Positions 1 through 10,661 of a stretch of 64,000 nt of DNA are shown piece by piece. The DNA lies in contig NZ_FNCP01000006.1 of NCBI RefSeq assembly GCF_900100785.1, positions 1-64,000 on the forward strand, in the 5' to 3' direction. Made by a program: the position numbers and the translations under genes. The stretch is from Desulfosporosinus hippei DSM 8344 (GTDB lineage: Bacteria; Bacillota; Desulfitobacteriia; Desulfitobacteriales; Desulfitobacteriaceae). The notes beneath the pieces are model-generated. The model was given only the letters and a program-made list of their open reading frames with translations, was not told the DNA's origin and did not search any database. How positions within the stretch are numbered: position 1 is the stretch's first letter; the number at the start of each line of letters is the position of its first letter.

Positions 1-28
1 CTGAGCCAGGATCAAACTCTCCAAAAAA
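1..28 (-). rRNA. 16S ribosomal RNA, 5' end only
   Basis: The complement of positions 1-20 is the universal bacterial 16S 5' sequence AGAGTTTGATCCTGGCTCAG. The gene runs off the left edge of the window, so only its first ~28 nt are present. The exact mature 5' end is set by analogy with Firmicutes, a few bases before AGAGTTTG. Transcription is leftward, in the same direction as lysS, the arrangement of an rRNA operon after lysS in Bacillus subtilis. Confidence 0.93.
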
Positions 29-181
29 AGTTATTTCAAACTTCTCATTAGAAGAAGATGATTGACTCATGATTTATTTTGAAACTCTTGCGAGTCTCTC
101 TCATTGGCTGTCCTTGTTGTTTAGTTTTCAAAGACCATGGTGTCAGTGATTTCAATTTATTTGTTCAGAATCAATGACCGG
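29..181 (-). other. rRNA operon leader
   Basis: This stretch separates the predicted transcription start (~181) from the 16S 5' end. The minus strand contains CTTTGAAAACTAAACAAC at about 121-140, which resembles the boxA/antitermination and processing segment usually found before Firmicutes 16S genes. No open reading frame is supported here. Assignment rests on position and that motif. Confidence 0.6.
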
Positions 182-187
182 AATTAC

Positions 188-216
188 ATAGTAGCATTTT
201 AGCTTTACATTGTCAA
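188..216 (-). promoter_or_regulatory. rrn promoter, sigma-A type
   Basis: On the minus strand a perfect -35 TTGACA (211-216) is followed after exactly 17 bp by -10 TACTAT (188-193), preceded by TGC, an extended -10 element. This is ~160 bp upstream of the 16S 5' end. The A/T-rich DNA further upstream (220-490) could serve as an UP element. A TATAAT at 336-341 has no convincing -35 partner, so a second tandem promoter is uncertain. Confidence 0.8.
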
Positions 217-497
217 GACATTTTTAATGACTTTTCAATAACCTTTAACGCCTTTCGCTTTACAATTATTTTGTCGAGCGAACAAATAGTAATATACCAT
301 ATGAATACGCCCCTACTCAAACTCCCTTAGGTGATATTATAACCATATTTACTTTAATAATTACAATTTTACTCCATTATGCTCCATATATCTCTAGTTT
401 TAATTTTTTAATTATAAGTTTCTTATGGGTGCTTAATTTCAATAAACCTTATTATTTGTTAATTAAATGCTAGATGTTTGTACGATTAAAACATACA

Positions 498-523
498 AAG
501 CTGCCCCTTAAATGGAGCAGCTT
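498..523 (-). terminator. Terminator after lysS
   Basis: On the minus strand AAGCTGC pairs with GCAGCTT around a short loop, followed by a modest T-rich tail. It lies directly downstream of the lysS stop codon and would insulate the rRNA operon from lysS read-through. Confidence 0.75.
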
Positions 524-530
524 CGCAATA

Positions 531-2045
<1,515 letters not shown>

Positions 2046-2054
2046 CTATTACCA

Positions 2055-2084
2055 ATTTTACCAAACTAAGACTTCAATAAACAA
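2055..2084 (-). promoter_or_regulatory. Candidate lysS promoter
   Basis: Minus-strand TTGTTT (2079-2084) and TAAAAT (2055-2060) are separated by 18 bp, with TGG directly before the -10 (extended -10). It lies 34 bp upstream of the lysS start, between the hairpin after greA and lysS. Confidence 0.5.
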
Positions 2085-2163
2085 GTTTAGATATAATCTT
2101 TAAATATCGTTTGCTCAACAAGGACTATATTCCATATTTTGGATTAACAAAATCAATAAACAA

Positions 2164-2218
2164 AGTGCAGCATCTGTGCGTGGCTAAACCAAACCACCAG
2201 TCACAGAAACACTGCACT
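2164..2218 (-). terminator. Branched hairpin terminator after greA
   Basis: On the minus strand AGTGCAG pairs with CTGCACT at the base, TCTGTG pairs with CACAGA inside, and GTGG with CCAC around the loop. The stem is followed by TTTGTTTATTG. The structure is longer than a minimal terminator. It lies 50 bp after the greA stop codon. Confidence 0.65.
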
Positions 2219-2267
2219 CTCTAAAGCTAATGTGTCTACACAAATTTCAAATCTTGAATGTTAAAGT

Positions 2268-2738
2268 CTATTTAATATCAAGAATTTGATAGTGTAAAAT
2301 ACCTGCTGGAACATTTACTTCGACTACGGATCCTTTAGTTTGGCCTAAGACTGCTTTTCCAACAGGAGATTCATTGGAAATTTTATTAGTACCTGGGTCA
2401 GCCTCAGCTGAACCGACAATAAAATATTCTTCTTCATCACCGTAGTCTAAGTCTTTGAGGCGTACTTTTGTACCTACCGCCACAACATCAGTTCCTTCAA
2501 GTTCATCAATTATTCGCGCATTTCTGAGCATCTTTTCAAGAGTGATTATCCGACCTTCGATAAAGGCCTGATCGTTTTTAGCATCGTCATACTCAGAGTT
2601 TTCACTGATATCTCCAAAGTCAATGGCCTGCTTAATGCGCACGGCAACTTCCCGCCGCTTCACAGTTTTAGATAGTTCCAACTCCTCCTCAAGCTTCTTG
2701 AGGCCTTCTAATGTTAGAATAACTTCTTTTTCAGCCAT
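2268..2738 (-). CDS. greA: Transcription elongation factor GreA
   Basis: GreA binds the secondary channel of RNA polymerase and stimulates cleavage of backtracked transcripts. The protein has the N-terminal coiled coil (about residues 1-75) with the conserved tip [15 protein letters not shown] carrying the acidic residues, and a C-terminal FKBP-like domain containing [10 protein letters not shown] place the start at the ATG of MAEKEV (2738), which has GCGAGG upstream and gives the usual ~156 residues; an upstream in-frame start adds 12 residues not typical of the family. A perfect sigma-A promoter lies ~135 bp upstream. Confidence 0.96.
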   Translation of the reverse strand: MAEKEVILTLEGLKKLEEELELSKTVKRREVAVRIKQAIDFGDISENSEYDDAKNDQAFIEGRIITLEKMLRNARIIDELEGTDVVAVGTKVRLKDLDYGDEEEYFIVGSAEADPGTNKISNESPVGKAVLGQTKGSVVEVNVPAGILHYQILDIK

Positions 2739-2873
2739 ATTTTCCTCGCTCCCTTTTCTCGTCCTACGCATCACGCTTCTATACTGACTGTACCGAGCGT
2801 TTTAAGAACCTTATATGCGTAATTCCTTTAATATAGGAACTCCTTAAAAAATTCCTCATTTGCATTACTCGTT

Positions 2874-2902
2874 ATTATAAGGACCTGGCAAATTATTGTC
2901 AA
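2874..2902 (-). promoter_or_regulatory. greA promoter, consensus sigma-A
   Basis: Minus-strand TTGACA (2897-2902) and TATAAT (2874-2879) are both perfect and separated by 17 bp. The predicted start (~2867) leaves a ~130-nt 5' UTR before greA. This separates greA-lysS from the upstream dus operon. Confidence 0.82.
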
Positions 2903-2970
2903 GGACGCACCTCTTAACGTTAACAAGGCATCTTGTCAAATTATTTATTATTTCGGCAAGATATCCAGCG

Positions 2971-3927
2971 TTACCCTGAAATCCTATTTAAGACTGCTTG
3001 CATGTCTTCGACGGATCTGGTTTGCATTATCTCGTCACGAACTTTTGCAGCCTTGCTAATTCCTTTGATATACCACACAGCATGTTTTCTCATTTCGTTA
3101 AGACCGATTCTTTCACCCTTATAATGCAACACACGTTCAAAATGTTTTAAGGCAACCTGTATACGCTCTTCAATGGAAGGCTCAGGTAATATTTGCCCAT
3201 GTTTCAAAAAAAATTGGGTGCGCGGTATGAGCCAGGGATTTCCTAATGCTCCGCGTCCGATCATTACCCCATCACATTCAGTTTGCTCAATCAATCTACC
3301 GGCATCTTCAGGCTTCAAAACATCCCCATTGCCAATCACCGGGATGCTGACTGCCTTCTTTACTTGTCGAATCCATTCCCAGTCAGCATGCCCAGAATAA
3401 AACTGTTCGCGGGTTCTTGCATGAACGGTTATCATCTGAACACCAACCGACTCTAACCCTTTCGCCAATTCAAGCGCCACTATTTCCCTATCATTCCAAC
3501 CAAGGCGTATCTTTACCGTTACAGGTATATTGACTGCGCGGACTACCGCTGAAGCAATTGCCTGAGCACGGGGGAGATCCTTTAGTAATGCCGATCCTTC
3601 ACCATTTTTGATAATTTTTGGAGCAGGGCACCCCATGTTGATATCAATAATATTAGCATTGCACTTTACGGCCAATACAGCCGCTTGAGCCATTGTCTCG
3701 GGATCATTGCCGAATAACTGTACAATCCTTGGCTCCCCTTCGCCACTTAAGTCCAGCATCTGCAAAGTTCTCGAGTTTTGATAAGTCAGTGCCTTGTCAC
3801 TTATCATTTCAGTCCATACATACTCTCCGCCGACCGAACGTACTGTTTCTCGAAACGCTTTATCTGTTACCCCAGCCAAAGGTGCCATAAACACCGGGAC
3901 TCCAAGTTCATAATGTCCTAACTTCAT
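2971..3927 (-). CDS. dusB: tRNA-dihydrouridine synthase
   Basis: This FMN-dependent enzyme reduces specific uridines in tRNA to dihydrouridine. The 318-residue protein starts with the TIM-barrel FMN strand VFMAPLAGVTDKAFR, carries the catalytic cysteine in NMGCPAPKIIKNGEGSALL (about residues 97-115), and the conserved VKIRLGW, ITVHARTREQ and GNGD segments. The C-terminal helical tRNA-binding domain follows. It starts 13 bp after coaX, so they are probably cotranscribed. The DusB subfamily is assigned from overall similarity and from the position before lysS, as in Bacillus subtilis. Confidence 0.95.
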   Translation of the reverse strand: MKLGHYELGVPVFMAPLAGVTDKAFRETVRSVGGEYVWTEMISDKALTYQNSRTLQMLDLSGEGEPRIVQLFGNDPETMAQAAVLAVKCNANIIDINMGCPAPKIIKNGEGSALLKDLPRAQAIASAVVRAVNIPVTVKIRLGWNDREIVALELAKGLESVGVQMITVHARTREQFYSGHADWEWIRQVKKAVSIPVIGNGDVLKPEDAGRLIEQTECDGVMIGRGALGNPWLIPRTQFFLKHGQILPEPSIEERIQVALKHFERVLHYKGERIGLNEMRKHAVWYIKGISKAAKVRDEIMQTRSVEDMQAVLNRISG

Positions 3928-3940
3928 ATTATTATTCCTC

Positions 3941-4714
3941 TTAGTTACTTTTCCTGTTACGCTCGTAGATTAGTAACAGCCCCTCAAGGGTTAGAAAAGG
4001 ATCTACTTTTTGGATCATTTCTGACTCTTGAGAAATCATTTTTGCTAATCCCCCTGTGGCAATCACTTTAGTCTCCGGCCCTAGTTCACTTTTCATACGT
4101 TTAACAATACCATCTACTTGACCGGTGAACCCATAGTATATCCCGGATTGCATTCCCGCTACTGTGTTCTTGGCAATAACTGATGTAGGTCTAACCATCT
4201 CAATTCGGGGCAATTTCGAAGCCCTCTGAAATAGGGCTTCTGTCGAGATTCCAATTCCCGGCGCAATTGCCCCACCTAAATACTCTCCCCGTTTCGATAT
4301 TACGCAAAATGTTGTTGCAGTGCCAAAATCCACAATGACTAGGGGGCCGCCGTATTTAGTATATGCAGCCACCGCATTCACAATGCGATCAGCACCGACC
4401 TCTCTAGGGTTGTCATAAATAATAGGCATTCCGGTTTTAACACCGGGCCCCACAACCAGAGGTTCTACTCCAAAGTATTTTCGCGCCAGAGCTTCCAACG
4501 TTGGCATAACCGGAGGAACTACTGATGAAATCACAACTGCATCAATTACTTCAAAACTCAACCCACTTAAATCAAATAAATTTTTAATAACCACTGCGTA
4601 TTCATCCATAGTTCGGGACTTATCTGTGGACACTCTCCAATGATTAGTTAACGTCCTTTCATCATAGACTCCCAACACAATATTTGTATTACCCACATCA
4701 AATAAAAGAATCAT
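3941..4714 (-). CDS. coaX: Type III pantothenate kinase
   Basis: CoaX phosphorylates pantothenate in the first step of coenzyme A synthesis. The 257-residue protein has the ASKHA-fold phosphate loop [13 protein letters not shown] at the N terminus, the DFGTATTF motif (about residues 127-134), and GGAIAPGI. It uses a monovalent cation and is insensitive to CoA feedback, as known for the family. It follows birA and precedes dusB at 13 bp. The pantothenate genes panC and panD lie only 5 kb upstream in the same direction, so vitamin B5 synthesis and use are neighbours. The ATG has AAAAGGAGCGG upstream. Confidence 0.96.
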   Translation of the reverse strand: MILLFDVGNTNIVLGVYDERTLTNHWRVSTDKSRTMDEYAVVIKNLFDLSGLSFEVIDAVVISSVVPPVMPTLEALARKYFGVEPLVVGPGVKTGMPIIYDNPREVGADRIVNAVAAYTKYGGPLVIVDFGTATTFCVISKRGEYLGGAIAPGIGISTEALFQRASKLPRIEMVRPTSVIAKNTVAGMQSGIYYGFTGQVDGIVKRMKSELGPETKVIATGGLAKMISQESEMIQKVDPFLTLEGLLLIYERNRKSN

Positions 4715-4732
4715 AATACCGCTCCTTTTAGT

Positions 4733-4843
4733 TCAAGATCCTACGACTAGATCAAACCCAATCGCTGCTGATCCATATACAACATCAAGAATAATTCCTA
4801 ACATAATGACTAATACTGGTAAAACACTAAAAGGAAACAACAT
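4733..4843 (-). CDS. Candidate small hydrophobic protein, 36 aa
   Basis: An ATG at 4843 opens a 36-codon frame that ends 18 bp before the coaX start. The predicted peptide is a single hydrophobic segment (residues 1-25) ending in a polar tail. The same frame stays open upstream of the ATG to a stop near 4880, so this could instead be the remnant of a longer membrane protein. No strong ribosome site is seen. I do not recognise a family. Confidence 0.28.
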   Translation of the reverse strand: MLFPFSVLPVLVIMLGIILDVVYGSAAIGFDLVVGS

Positions 4844-4902
4844 TCCAGTGAAAGACCATGCCTTATCACCGAAGCCATTGCATTTTTAAAATCGTGCAAA
4901 AG

Positions 4903-5880
4903 TTAAAAGTACCCCTGTTTAGACCGTAGTTTAATCTCTCCTGCAGAAAACGTTACCTCTTCGTTTCCAGTTTCTAAGATTAGTGCCCCATCAATTGAGA
5001 TCCCTTTAAAGACACCTTCAATTACGTCCTCTCCCCGGAATATTCTCACCCCTTCACCTAAACCAATGGCTCTTTTCGTCCATTTAGATCTCATCTCATC
5101 AAACTTTTTTTCCTCGAGGAAGATCAATTCTCTTTCAAGGTTTTCTAAGATTTTTGCGGCTAATAAATTAAGGTCTATGTCAAACCCTAAAATTTCTTGA
5201 AGAGTCGTAGCCGGAAATGTATTATTCAATTGTTCCCGGGGAAAATTGCCATTTACCCCTATTCCCAGAATTAACGTTTGAACTGTATTCCACTCGCCTA
5301 CAACTTCTCCAAGAATTCCAGCCAGTTTCTGTCCTTTATAAATAAGATCATTCGGCCATTTGATCCCTATAGACAACTCAAAAAGTTCCTGCAAAGTGTC
5401 TACAATCGCCACACTTGCCGCAAGGGTTATTTTTGAAGCATCGGCTAACGACAGGTTTGGCCTTAGAACAACGGACATCCATAGTCCCCCTGCCGGAGAC
5501 TCCCACTGCCGTTGAAGCCTTCCTCTCCCCGCTTGCTGTCGACTTGCCAACACAGTCAGTCCGTGTAAGGCGCCTTGGCGAGCCAGCTCTTTTGCCCGAT
5601 CATTTGTCGATGATAGCTCAGCGGAAAAATCAACCACTCTTCCTAATGCTTGGGTACTCAACGCCTGCTTAAATACCCACTCATTTAAAGCAAGAGGGGT
5701 TTTCAATAATCGGTAGCCATTCTTGGTTTGGGCCTCAATTGCAAAGCCTTCTTCCCTTAATATCTTAATCTGTTTCCAAACAGCAGCTCGAGTGACATTT
5801 AATTGGTTGCTTATTCTCTGACCAGACACTACTTCTTCTGAATGTGCCGTCAAAAGATAAAGGATGTCATCACGCAACAT
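4903..5880 (-). CDS. birA: Biotin-protein ligase and biotin operon repressor
   Basis: The protein attaches biotin to carboxylases through biotinyl-AMP and, with its N-terminal winged helix, represses biotin genes. Residues ~1-65 form the HTH (VSGQRISNQLNVTRAAVWKQ), absent from monofunctional ligases. The catalytic domain shows GRGRLQRQWESPAGGLWMSV and KWPNDL, and a C-terminal SH3-like domain follows. The length of 325 is typical. The ATG abuts the nadC stop codon, so translation is probably coupled to nadC. No biotin synthesis gene is in the window. Confidence 0.96.
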   Translation of the reverse strand: MLRDDILYLLTAHSEEVVSGQRISNQLNVTRAAVWKQIKILREEGFAIEAQTKNGYRLLKTPLALNEWVFKQALSTQALGRVVDFSAELSSTNDRAKELARQGALHGLTVLASRQQAGRGRLQRQWESPAGGLWMSVVLRPNLSLADASKITLAASVAIVDTLQELFELSIGIKWPNDLIYKGQKLAGILGEVVGEWNTVQTLILGIGVNGNFPREQLNNTFPATTLQEILGFDIDLNLLAAKILENLERELIFLEEKKFDEMRSKWTKRAIGLGEGVRIFRGEDVIEGVFKGISIDGALILETGNEEVTFSAGEIKLRSKQGYF

Positions 5881-6753
5881 TTAAGATCCTCTTTCCCAAC
5901 TTGCTCTGGTTGTAGCCTTTATTTCTCCTATATCAAGACTAAAGTCCATTGCCCTGACTGAATGTGTTAATGCCCCAATTGAAATTAGGTCAACCCCTGT
6001 CTCAGCCACCTGGCGAAGTTGGTCCTCCTGAATTCCCCCTGATGCCTCAACAATTGCTCGCCCATCGATGTACTGAACCGCTAGCTGCATCTCGTCAATT
6101 TTCATATTATCCAGCATGATTACGTCGACACCGCAGGCTACAGCTTCCTCAACCTGTTCCATAGTCTCACACTCAACCTCGATCTTAATCATATGTCCAA
6201 TTGTAGCCCTTACCCTTTTAACGGCTTCTGTTAAACCACCTACTGCCGTGAGATGATTATCTTTTAGCATCACTGCATCATAGAGGCCAAAGCGATGGTT
6301 TTGTCCACCTCCGACTCTAACTGCATATTTCTGTAAAGAACGCCAGCCTGGGAGGGTCTTTCGGGTATCAACTATACAAGTTGATAGGCCCGAAACTTGG
6401 TCAACAGCCCGTTTGGTCGCCGTAGCGATTCCGGAAAGATGCTGAATAAAATTCAAGGCTGTTCTTTCTCCCTGTAAAATACCGCTTAGAGGCCCGTCAA
6501 GTTCTATTACGACCTCCCCAACCTTGACCTCATAACCATCCTTAAACAGTTTGCAAACCCTAATCCTCGGGTCTACACGCTGAAAAACCTGCTCAACAAG
6601 CTCCAGCCCCGCAACTACCCCATCCTGTTTAGCGTACAATTTGGCCATACTCGTGAGATCATCCGGAAAAATCTTAGTGCTAAGATCCCCTGTCCCGATA
6701 TCCTCAAGCAACGCTCGATCAATCAGCTCTTGAAACTGAAATGTAGCGTACAT
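5881..6753 (-). CDS. nadC: Quinolinate phosphoribosyltransferase
   Basis: NadC joins quinolinate with PRPP to give nicotinate mononucleotide, the third step of de novo NAD synthesis. Signature residues are present in DTRKTLPGWRSLQKYAVRVG followed by GGQNHR and MLKDNH. I place the start at the ATG at 6753 (MYATFQ), preceded by AGGAGG, giving 290 residues; the longer in-frame extension overlaps nadB and is not family-like. The start lies inside the 3' end of nadB (35-bp overlap), so nadA-nadB-nadC form one operon. Confidence 0.96.
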   Translation of the reverse strand: MYATFQFQELIDRALLEDIGTGDLSTKIFPDDLTSMAKLYAKQDGVVAGLELVEQVFQRVDPRIRVCKLFKDGYEVKVGEVVIELDGPLSGILQGERTALNFIQHLSGIATATKRAVDQVSGLSTCIVDTRKTLPGWRSLQKYAVRVGGGQNHRFGLYDAVMLKDNHLTAVGGLTEAVKRVRATIGHMIKIEVECETMEQVEEAVACGVDVIMLDNMKIDEMQLAVQYIDGRAIVEASGGIQEDQLRQVAETGVDLISIGALTHSVRAMDFSLDIGEIKATTRASWERGS

Positions 6754-8362
6754 AATTATCCTCCTTACGTTGAAGAGAGTGCTTTTGCCACGCATCAAGC
6801 GGCAAGGGATAGTCCGAACGGAAATGTCCCCCTCGGCTTTCTTTGCGATCCAAAGCTGCTTTAGCAATAGCTGTCCCAATTATCAACATGTTAGCTGTTT
6901 CATAGTCATCCACGGAAGGAGTTAACAAAACCTCGTGCTCCCAATCCGCAAGCAACCTTGCTGCTTCTTTGAGACCCTCTTCATTCCTCAAAATACCAAC
7001 CCGACTCCACATTAAGTCTTGAATTTGCTTGCGCAAGCACAGACTTGACATCTGCTTAGACACATTTGTTCCAGCTTCAATTCCGGATTGACTATCTTCA
7101 GGACTCACAACCTCTTTCCAGAAGGGTCGCTTACCATCAAATTTATCTCTTATCCTTTTAACGATACGTCCACCAAATACAAGCCCATCTAATAGAGAGT
7201 TGCTTGCTAACCGATTAGCTCCATGAACCCCATTACAAGCACATTCTCCTGCAGCATAGAGCTGAGATAGACTGGTTTCACCGTATGAGTTTGTGGCAAT
7301 CCCGCCCATCATATAGTGAGCCGCCGGGGCAACTGGCAAAGGCATTGTTAATACATCTACACCATACTTCAGACAGGTTTTGTAAATGTTAGGGAATCTC
7401 TCAAGAATTCGCTTCTCTCCGATAGGGCGAAAATCCAGATAAACAGAGCCTTTATTCATTTCTTCCCAAATTGCTCGGGCCACAATATCTCTTGCAGCAA
7501 GCTCTTTCCCGTCTGTCTTATCCATAAAGCGTGAACCGGCAGCGTTGATTAAATGTGCACCTTCACCACGTACAGCCTCAGAGATAAGAAAGCGGGGAGC
7601 ATTGGGAATTAATAATGCTGTTGGGTGAAATTGGACAAATTCCATGTCCATCAAATCCGCACCAGCACGTAACGCTACCGCCATTCCATCACCAGTTGCA
7701 ACATTAGGATTAGTGGTAAAGCTATAGACCTGACCCAAACCGCCTGTTGCCAAAACCACTGCATTTGCCAGATGTCCTTCTAGTTCTCCAGTCTCCCCGT
7801 TCAAAACTAAGGCACCTATAATATCCCCTTTAGCATTTTCTAATAAGTCAATTACAAAACGATCTTCAAAAGTACTAACCTCGGGAGTTGACTTAACCTT
7901 AGCAACTAAGGCCCGCTCAATTTCCCAGCCTGTAGAATCCCCTAGGGCGTGGAGTATTCGTTTTTGACTATGGGCACCTTCTCGAGTAAGAGCAAGCTCT
8001 CCATTCTGATAATCAAACTGGGCCCCCATACCCATGAGCTCTTCAACACAAATAACGCCCTCTTCGACTAAAATTTTAACCGTTAATGGATCACAGAGGC
8101 CTGCACCTGCTCTTAGAGTATCCTTCAAATGCTGTGACGGTGAGTCAGCCTCATCAATGGCAACCGCGATCCCACCTTGTGCATGTTCAGTATTGCTTTC
8201 TTTAATTGTTTTTTTGGTCAGAACTGTAACCTGAAAATGCTCACTTGCTTTAATCGCAGTATATAAACCTGCTATACCGCTTCCTAATACGAGTACGTCC
8301 GATTCAAAGACCTCTACCCCTGATTTAGACCAAGGGCACAAATATCGTCTCAAAACACCCAT
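6719..8362 (-). CDS. nadB: L-aspartate oxidase
   Basis: NadB oxidises aspartate to iminoaspartate with FAD, supplying NadA. The 547-residue protein has the FAD-binding LGSGIAGLYTA at about residues 26-36, HAQGGIAVA, and the flavoprotein signatures MEFVQFHPTAL and MMGGIATNSYG. In anaerobes the electron acceptor is fumarate or quinone rather than oxygen (family knowledge). The ATG at 8362 has GGAGAGCAGGGG upstream. It starts 18 bp after nadA and overlaps nadC. Confidence 0.96.
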   Translation of the reverse strand: MGVLRRYLCPWSKSGVEVFESDVLVLGSGIAGLYTAIKASEHFQVTVLTKKTIKESNTEHAQGGIAVAIDEADSPSQHLKDTLRAGAGLCDPLTVKILVEEGVICVEELMGMGAQFDYQNGELALTREGAHSQKRILHALGDSTGWEIERALVAKVKSTPEVSTFEDRFVIDLLENAKGDIIGALVLNGETGELEGHLANAVVLATGGLGQVYSFTTNPNVATGDGMAVALRAGADLMDMEFVQFHPTALLIPNAPRFLISEAVRGEGAHLINAAGSRFMDKTDGKELAARDIVARAIWEEMNKGSVYLDFRPIGEKRILERFPNIYKTCLKYGVDVLTMPLPVAPAAHYMMGGIATNSYGETSLSQLYAAGECACNGVHGANRLASNSLLDGLVFGGRIVKRIRDKFDGKRPFWKEVVSPEDSQSGIEAGTNVSKQMSSLCLRKQIQDLMWSRVGILRNEEGLKEAARLLADWEHEVLLTPSVDDYETANMLIIGTAIAKAALDRKESRGGHFRSDYPLPLDAWQKHSLQRKEDNYVRYISVSRAD

Positions 8363-8380
8363 CCCCTGCTCTCCTGCTGC

Positions 8381-9307
8381 TTACAAGGCCAGCATTCGCT
8401 CTAGTGTCGCTTTGGCTTTTACTCGAATATCCTCTTCCACGGTAACCCGGGGAGAGAGGGTTTTAAGTCCATCGCGAACCTTTTCTAAGGTAGTCATCTT
8501 CATATTTGGACAAACCAGTCGTTCTGAAGCAAGATAGAATTTTTTCTCCGGACAAACTTTGTGGAGTTGATGTAGTATCCCTGACTCTGTACCTACTATA
8601 AACTCTTGATTTTCGGAGTTCTTCGCATAGTTGATTAAGCCTGCAGTAGAGCCTATATAATCTGCCACTTGGCATATTTCCTCACGACATTCTGGATGCA
8701 CAATAACCTCAGCCAAGGGATGCTCTTTTTTTACCGCCTCAATGTCATCCTTAGTCAGGCGGTGATGTGTTTTACAATAACCGGGCCATAACTGAAGTGA
8801 ACGTCCCAAGATTTTGGCTGCATATCGACCTAGATTTTCATCGGGAATAAATAAAATATCCTCACCGGCTAATGACTGTACTACTTTAACTGCATTAGAG
8901 GAAGTACAACAAATATCACTCTCTGCTTTAACTTCTGCTGAAGAATTAACATAACAAACCACTTGAACTCCGGGAACTCTCTTTTTATAGGCCCGTAACC
9001 CCTCTACATCAACCATATCTGCCATAGGGCAACCTGCATTCAACTCTGGCAATATGACGACCTTATCAGGGGATAAAAGAGCAGCACTTTCCGCCATAAA
9101 ATGGACTCCACAAAAGACAATCACTTCTGCATCAGTGTCAGCCGCTTGTTGACTTAATTGGAGAGAATCTCCAACAAAATCAGCAATATCCTGAATCTCT
9201 GGTCTCTGATAGTAGTGGGCCAAAATAACTGCGTTGCGTTCTTTTTTTAGTTCCTCAATTTCTCTAGCTAAACTTTCAAATAAATCGCGACTTATGCTAT
9301 AATTCAT
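8381..9307 (-). CDS. nadA: Quinolinate synthase
   Basis: NadA condenses iminoaspartate with dihydroxyacetone phosphate to quinolinate using an oxygen-sensitive [4Fe-4S] cluster. The three expected cluster cysteines are visible in AGCPMAD (about residue 93), WPGYCKTH and LVCPNMK. HYYQRPEIQ near residue 31 is the N-terminal substrate-binding segment. The 308-residue length is normal. It is the first gene of nadA-nadB-nadC, with AGAGAGGGTG before the ATG. Confidence 0.97.
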   Translation of the reverse strand: MNYSISRDLFESLAREIEELKKERNAVILAHYYQRPEIQDIADFVGDSLQLSQQAADTDAEVIVFCGVHFMAESAALLSPDKVVILPELNAGCPMADMVDVEGLRAYKKRVPGVQVVCYVNSSAEVKAESDICCTSSNAVKVVQSLAGEDILFIPDENLGRYAAKILGRSLQLWPGYCKTHHRLTKDDIEAVKKEHPLAEVIVHPECREEICQVADYIGSTAGLINYAKNSENQEFIVGTESGILHQLHKVCPEKKFYLASERLVCPNMKMTTLEKVRDGLKTLSPRVTVEEDIRVKAKATLERMLAL

Positions 9308-9363
9308 ATCTTTACACCCTCTCTAAAGTGACTTAACACAAATAGCCAACGCCTTAAGCTTCC

Positions 9364-9392
9364 ACTTAAGTTAAAGCTTTTTGCTTTGTCAA
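9364..9392 (-). promoter_or_regulatory. Candidate nadA promoter
   Basis: A perfect TTGACA (9387-9392, minus) overlaps the panD stop codon and is followed after 17 bp by a poor -10, TTAAGT (9364-9369). No NadR/NiaR operator is recognised. Read-through from panD is an alternative. Confidence 0.3.
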
Positions 9393-9772
9393 GCCTTCTG
9401 CCCATGGACTTCCCGATCAGAAATCCTGGTCTCTTGGTTCTTCTCATCAACAAAGACAACCTTTGGGGTATACTGCCGAGCTATTTCATCGGTTAAGACG
9501 GCATAGGAAATAATGATAACTTCATCTCCAACATGCACCTTACGGGCAGCAGCACCATTTAAACAGATTACTCCGGAATTCCTCTCTCCAGGAATAACAT
9601 AAGTTTCGAGTCTTTCTCCATTATTATTATTAACAACTTGTACCTTTTCATTAACTAATAAGTCTGCCGCTTCCATTAATGCGCTATCAATTGTAATACT
9701 GCCTACATAATGAAGATTTGCTTCTGTTACAACCGCCTTATGAATTTTTGATTTCATCATTGTTCTATACAT
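9389..9772 (-). CDS. panD: Aspartate 1-decarboxylase proenzyme
   Basis: PanD makes beta-alanine from aspartate; the proenzyme cleaves itself between Gly24 and Ser25 to form a pyruvoyl cofactor. With the ATG at 9772 (GGAGG upstream) the protein is 127 residues, the usual length, and the cleavage serine in HYVGSITID falls exactly at position 25. An upstream in-frame start would add 10 residues and shift this numbering. The start overlaps the end of panC by 8 bp, so they are translationally coupled. Confidence 0.97.
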   Translation of the reverse strand: MYRTMMKSKIHKAVVTEANLHYVGSITIDSALMEAADLLVNEKVQVVNNNNGERLETYVIPGERNSGVICLNGAAARKVHVGDEVIIISYAVLTDEIARQYTPKVVFVDEKNQETRISDREVHGQKA

Positions 9773-10622
9773 TGTGCTTAACCTCCACAACCTTATTATC
9801 AATTAAACGGGTTGTCCCAAATTTAACGGCTAAAGCAATTAAAACTGGTCGCTTAATATCTGTCACTTCGGTCAAGTCACTTGCGTCCCTAACTTCAACA
9901 TAGTCAATGACCCCTTGACTTTTTAAGGTTATACTCTTTATTATCTGTTCTTCAATTTCTCGAGCTGATTTTTGCCCCATTTGAATGCTTCTCTCGGCTT
10001 CATTAAGGCTCTTAGACAGAATTAAGGCTTCCCGCCGTTGTTCTGGATTTAAAAAGACATTTCGCGAGCTCATCGCCAATCCATCGTCTTCACGCACAAT
10101 GGGAACAGGACAAATCTGAATCGGAAGATTGAGATCAGTAACCATCCGTTTAATAATTAGATACTGTTGATAGTCTTTCTGACCAAAAAAGGCCATATCC
10201 GGTTGAACAATATTAAACAACTTATTGACCACCGTTGCAACGCCACGAAAATGCCCAGGACGGTTTGCTCCGCAAAGCATCTCATCCAATTCTCCGACCT
10301 CTACAAATGTTACCATTTTCTCAGGATACATTTCCTCAACGGTCGGATGGAAAAGGATATCAACCCCAGCTGCCTCGACCAAAAGAGCATCACGTTCTAT
10401 GTCTCTGGGATAACGCGTCAGGTCTTCATTAGGGCCAAATTGTAAGGGGTTAACAAAAATGCTCACTACCAAGAATGCGCCCGTTTTCTTGGCTTGATCA
10501 ATTAATGTCAGATGCCCATGGTGTAAAAAGCCCATAGTTGGGACGAAAGCAATTTTTCGCCCCCGTTTTTTTTCTTCGGCTATAATATCCTGCAGATCAG
10601 AAATACGAGAGGTTCTCTTCAT
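9765..10622 (-). CDS. panC: Pantothenate synthetase
   Basis: PanC ligates pantoate and beta-alanine with ATP. The nucleotidyltransferase HxGH motif appears as FLHHGHLTL and the second signature as [13 protein letters not shown] choose the ATG at 10622, with AGGTGG 8 nt upstream; a GTG at 10634 would add four residues and overlaps that ribosome site. The operon order is DUF2520 gene, panC, panD. No panB is present in the window. Confidence 0.96.
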   Translation of the reverse strand: MKRTSRISDLQDIIAEEKKRGRKIAFVPTMGFLHHGHLTLIDQAKKTGAFLVVSIFVNPLQFGPNEDLTRYPRDIERDALLVEAAGVDILFHPTVEEMYPEKMVTFVEVGELDEMLCGANRPGHFRGVATVVNKLFNIVQPDMAFFGQKDYQQYLIIKRMVTDLNLPIQICPVPIVREDDGLAMSSRNVFLNPEQRREALILSKSLNEAERSIQMGQKSAREIEEQIIKSITLKSQGVIDYVEVRDASDLTEVTDIKRPVLIALAVKFGTTRLIDNKVVEVKHNV

Positions 10623-10661
10623 TCGACATTCCACCTTTCTTTAGGAAAACGGTTTAAGCAA

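Noticed and set aside
336-364. Second rrn promoter with perfect TATAAT at 336-341
   Set aside because: No -35 with acceptable match at 16-19 bp.
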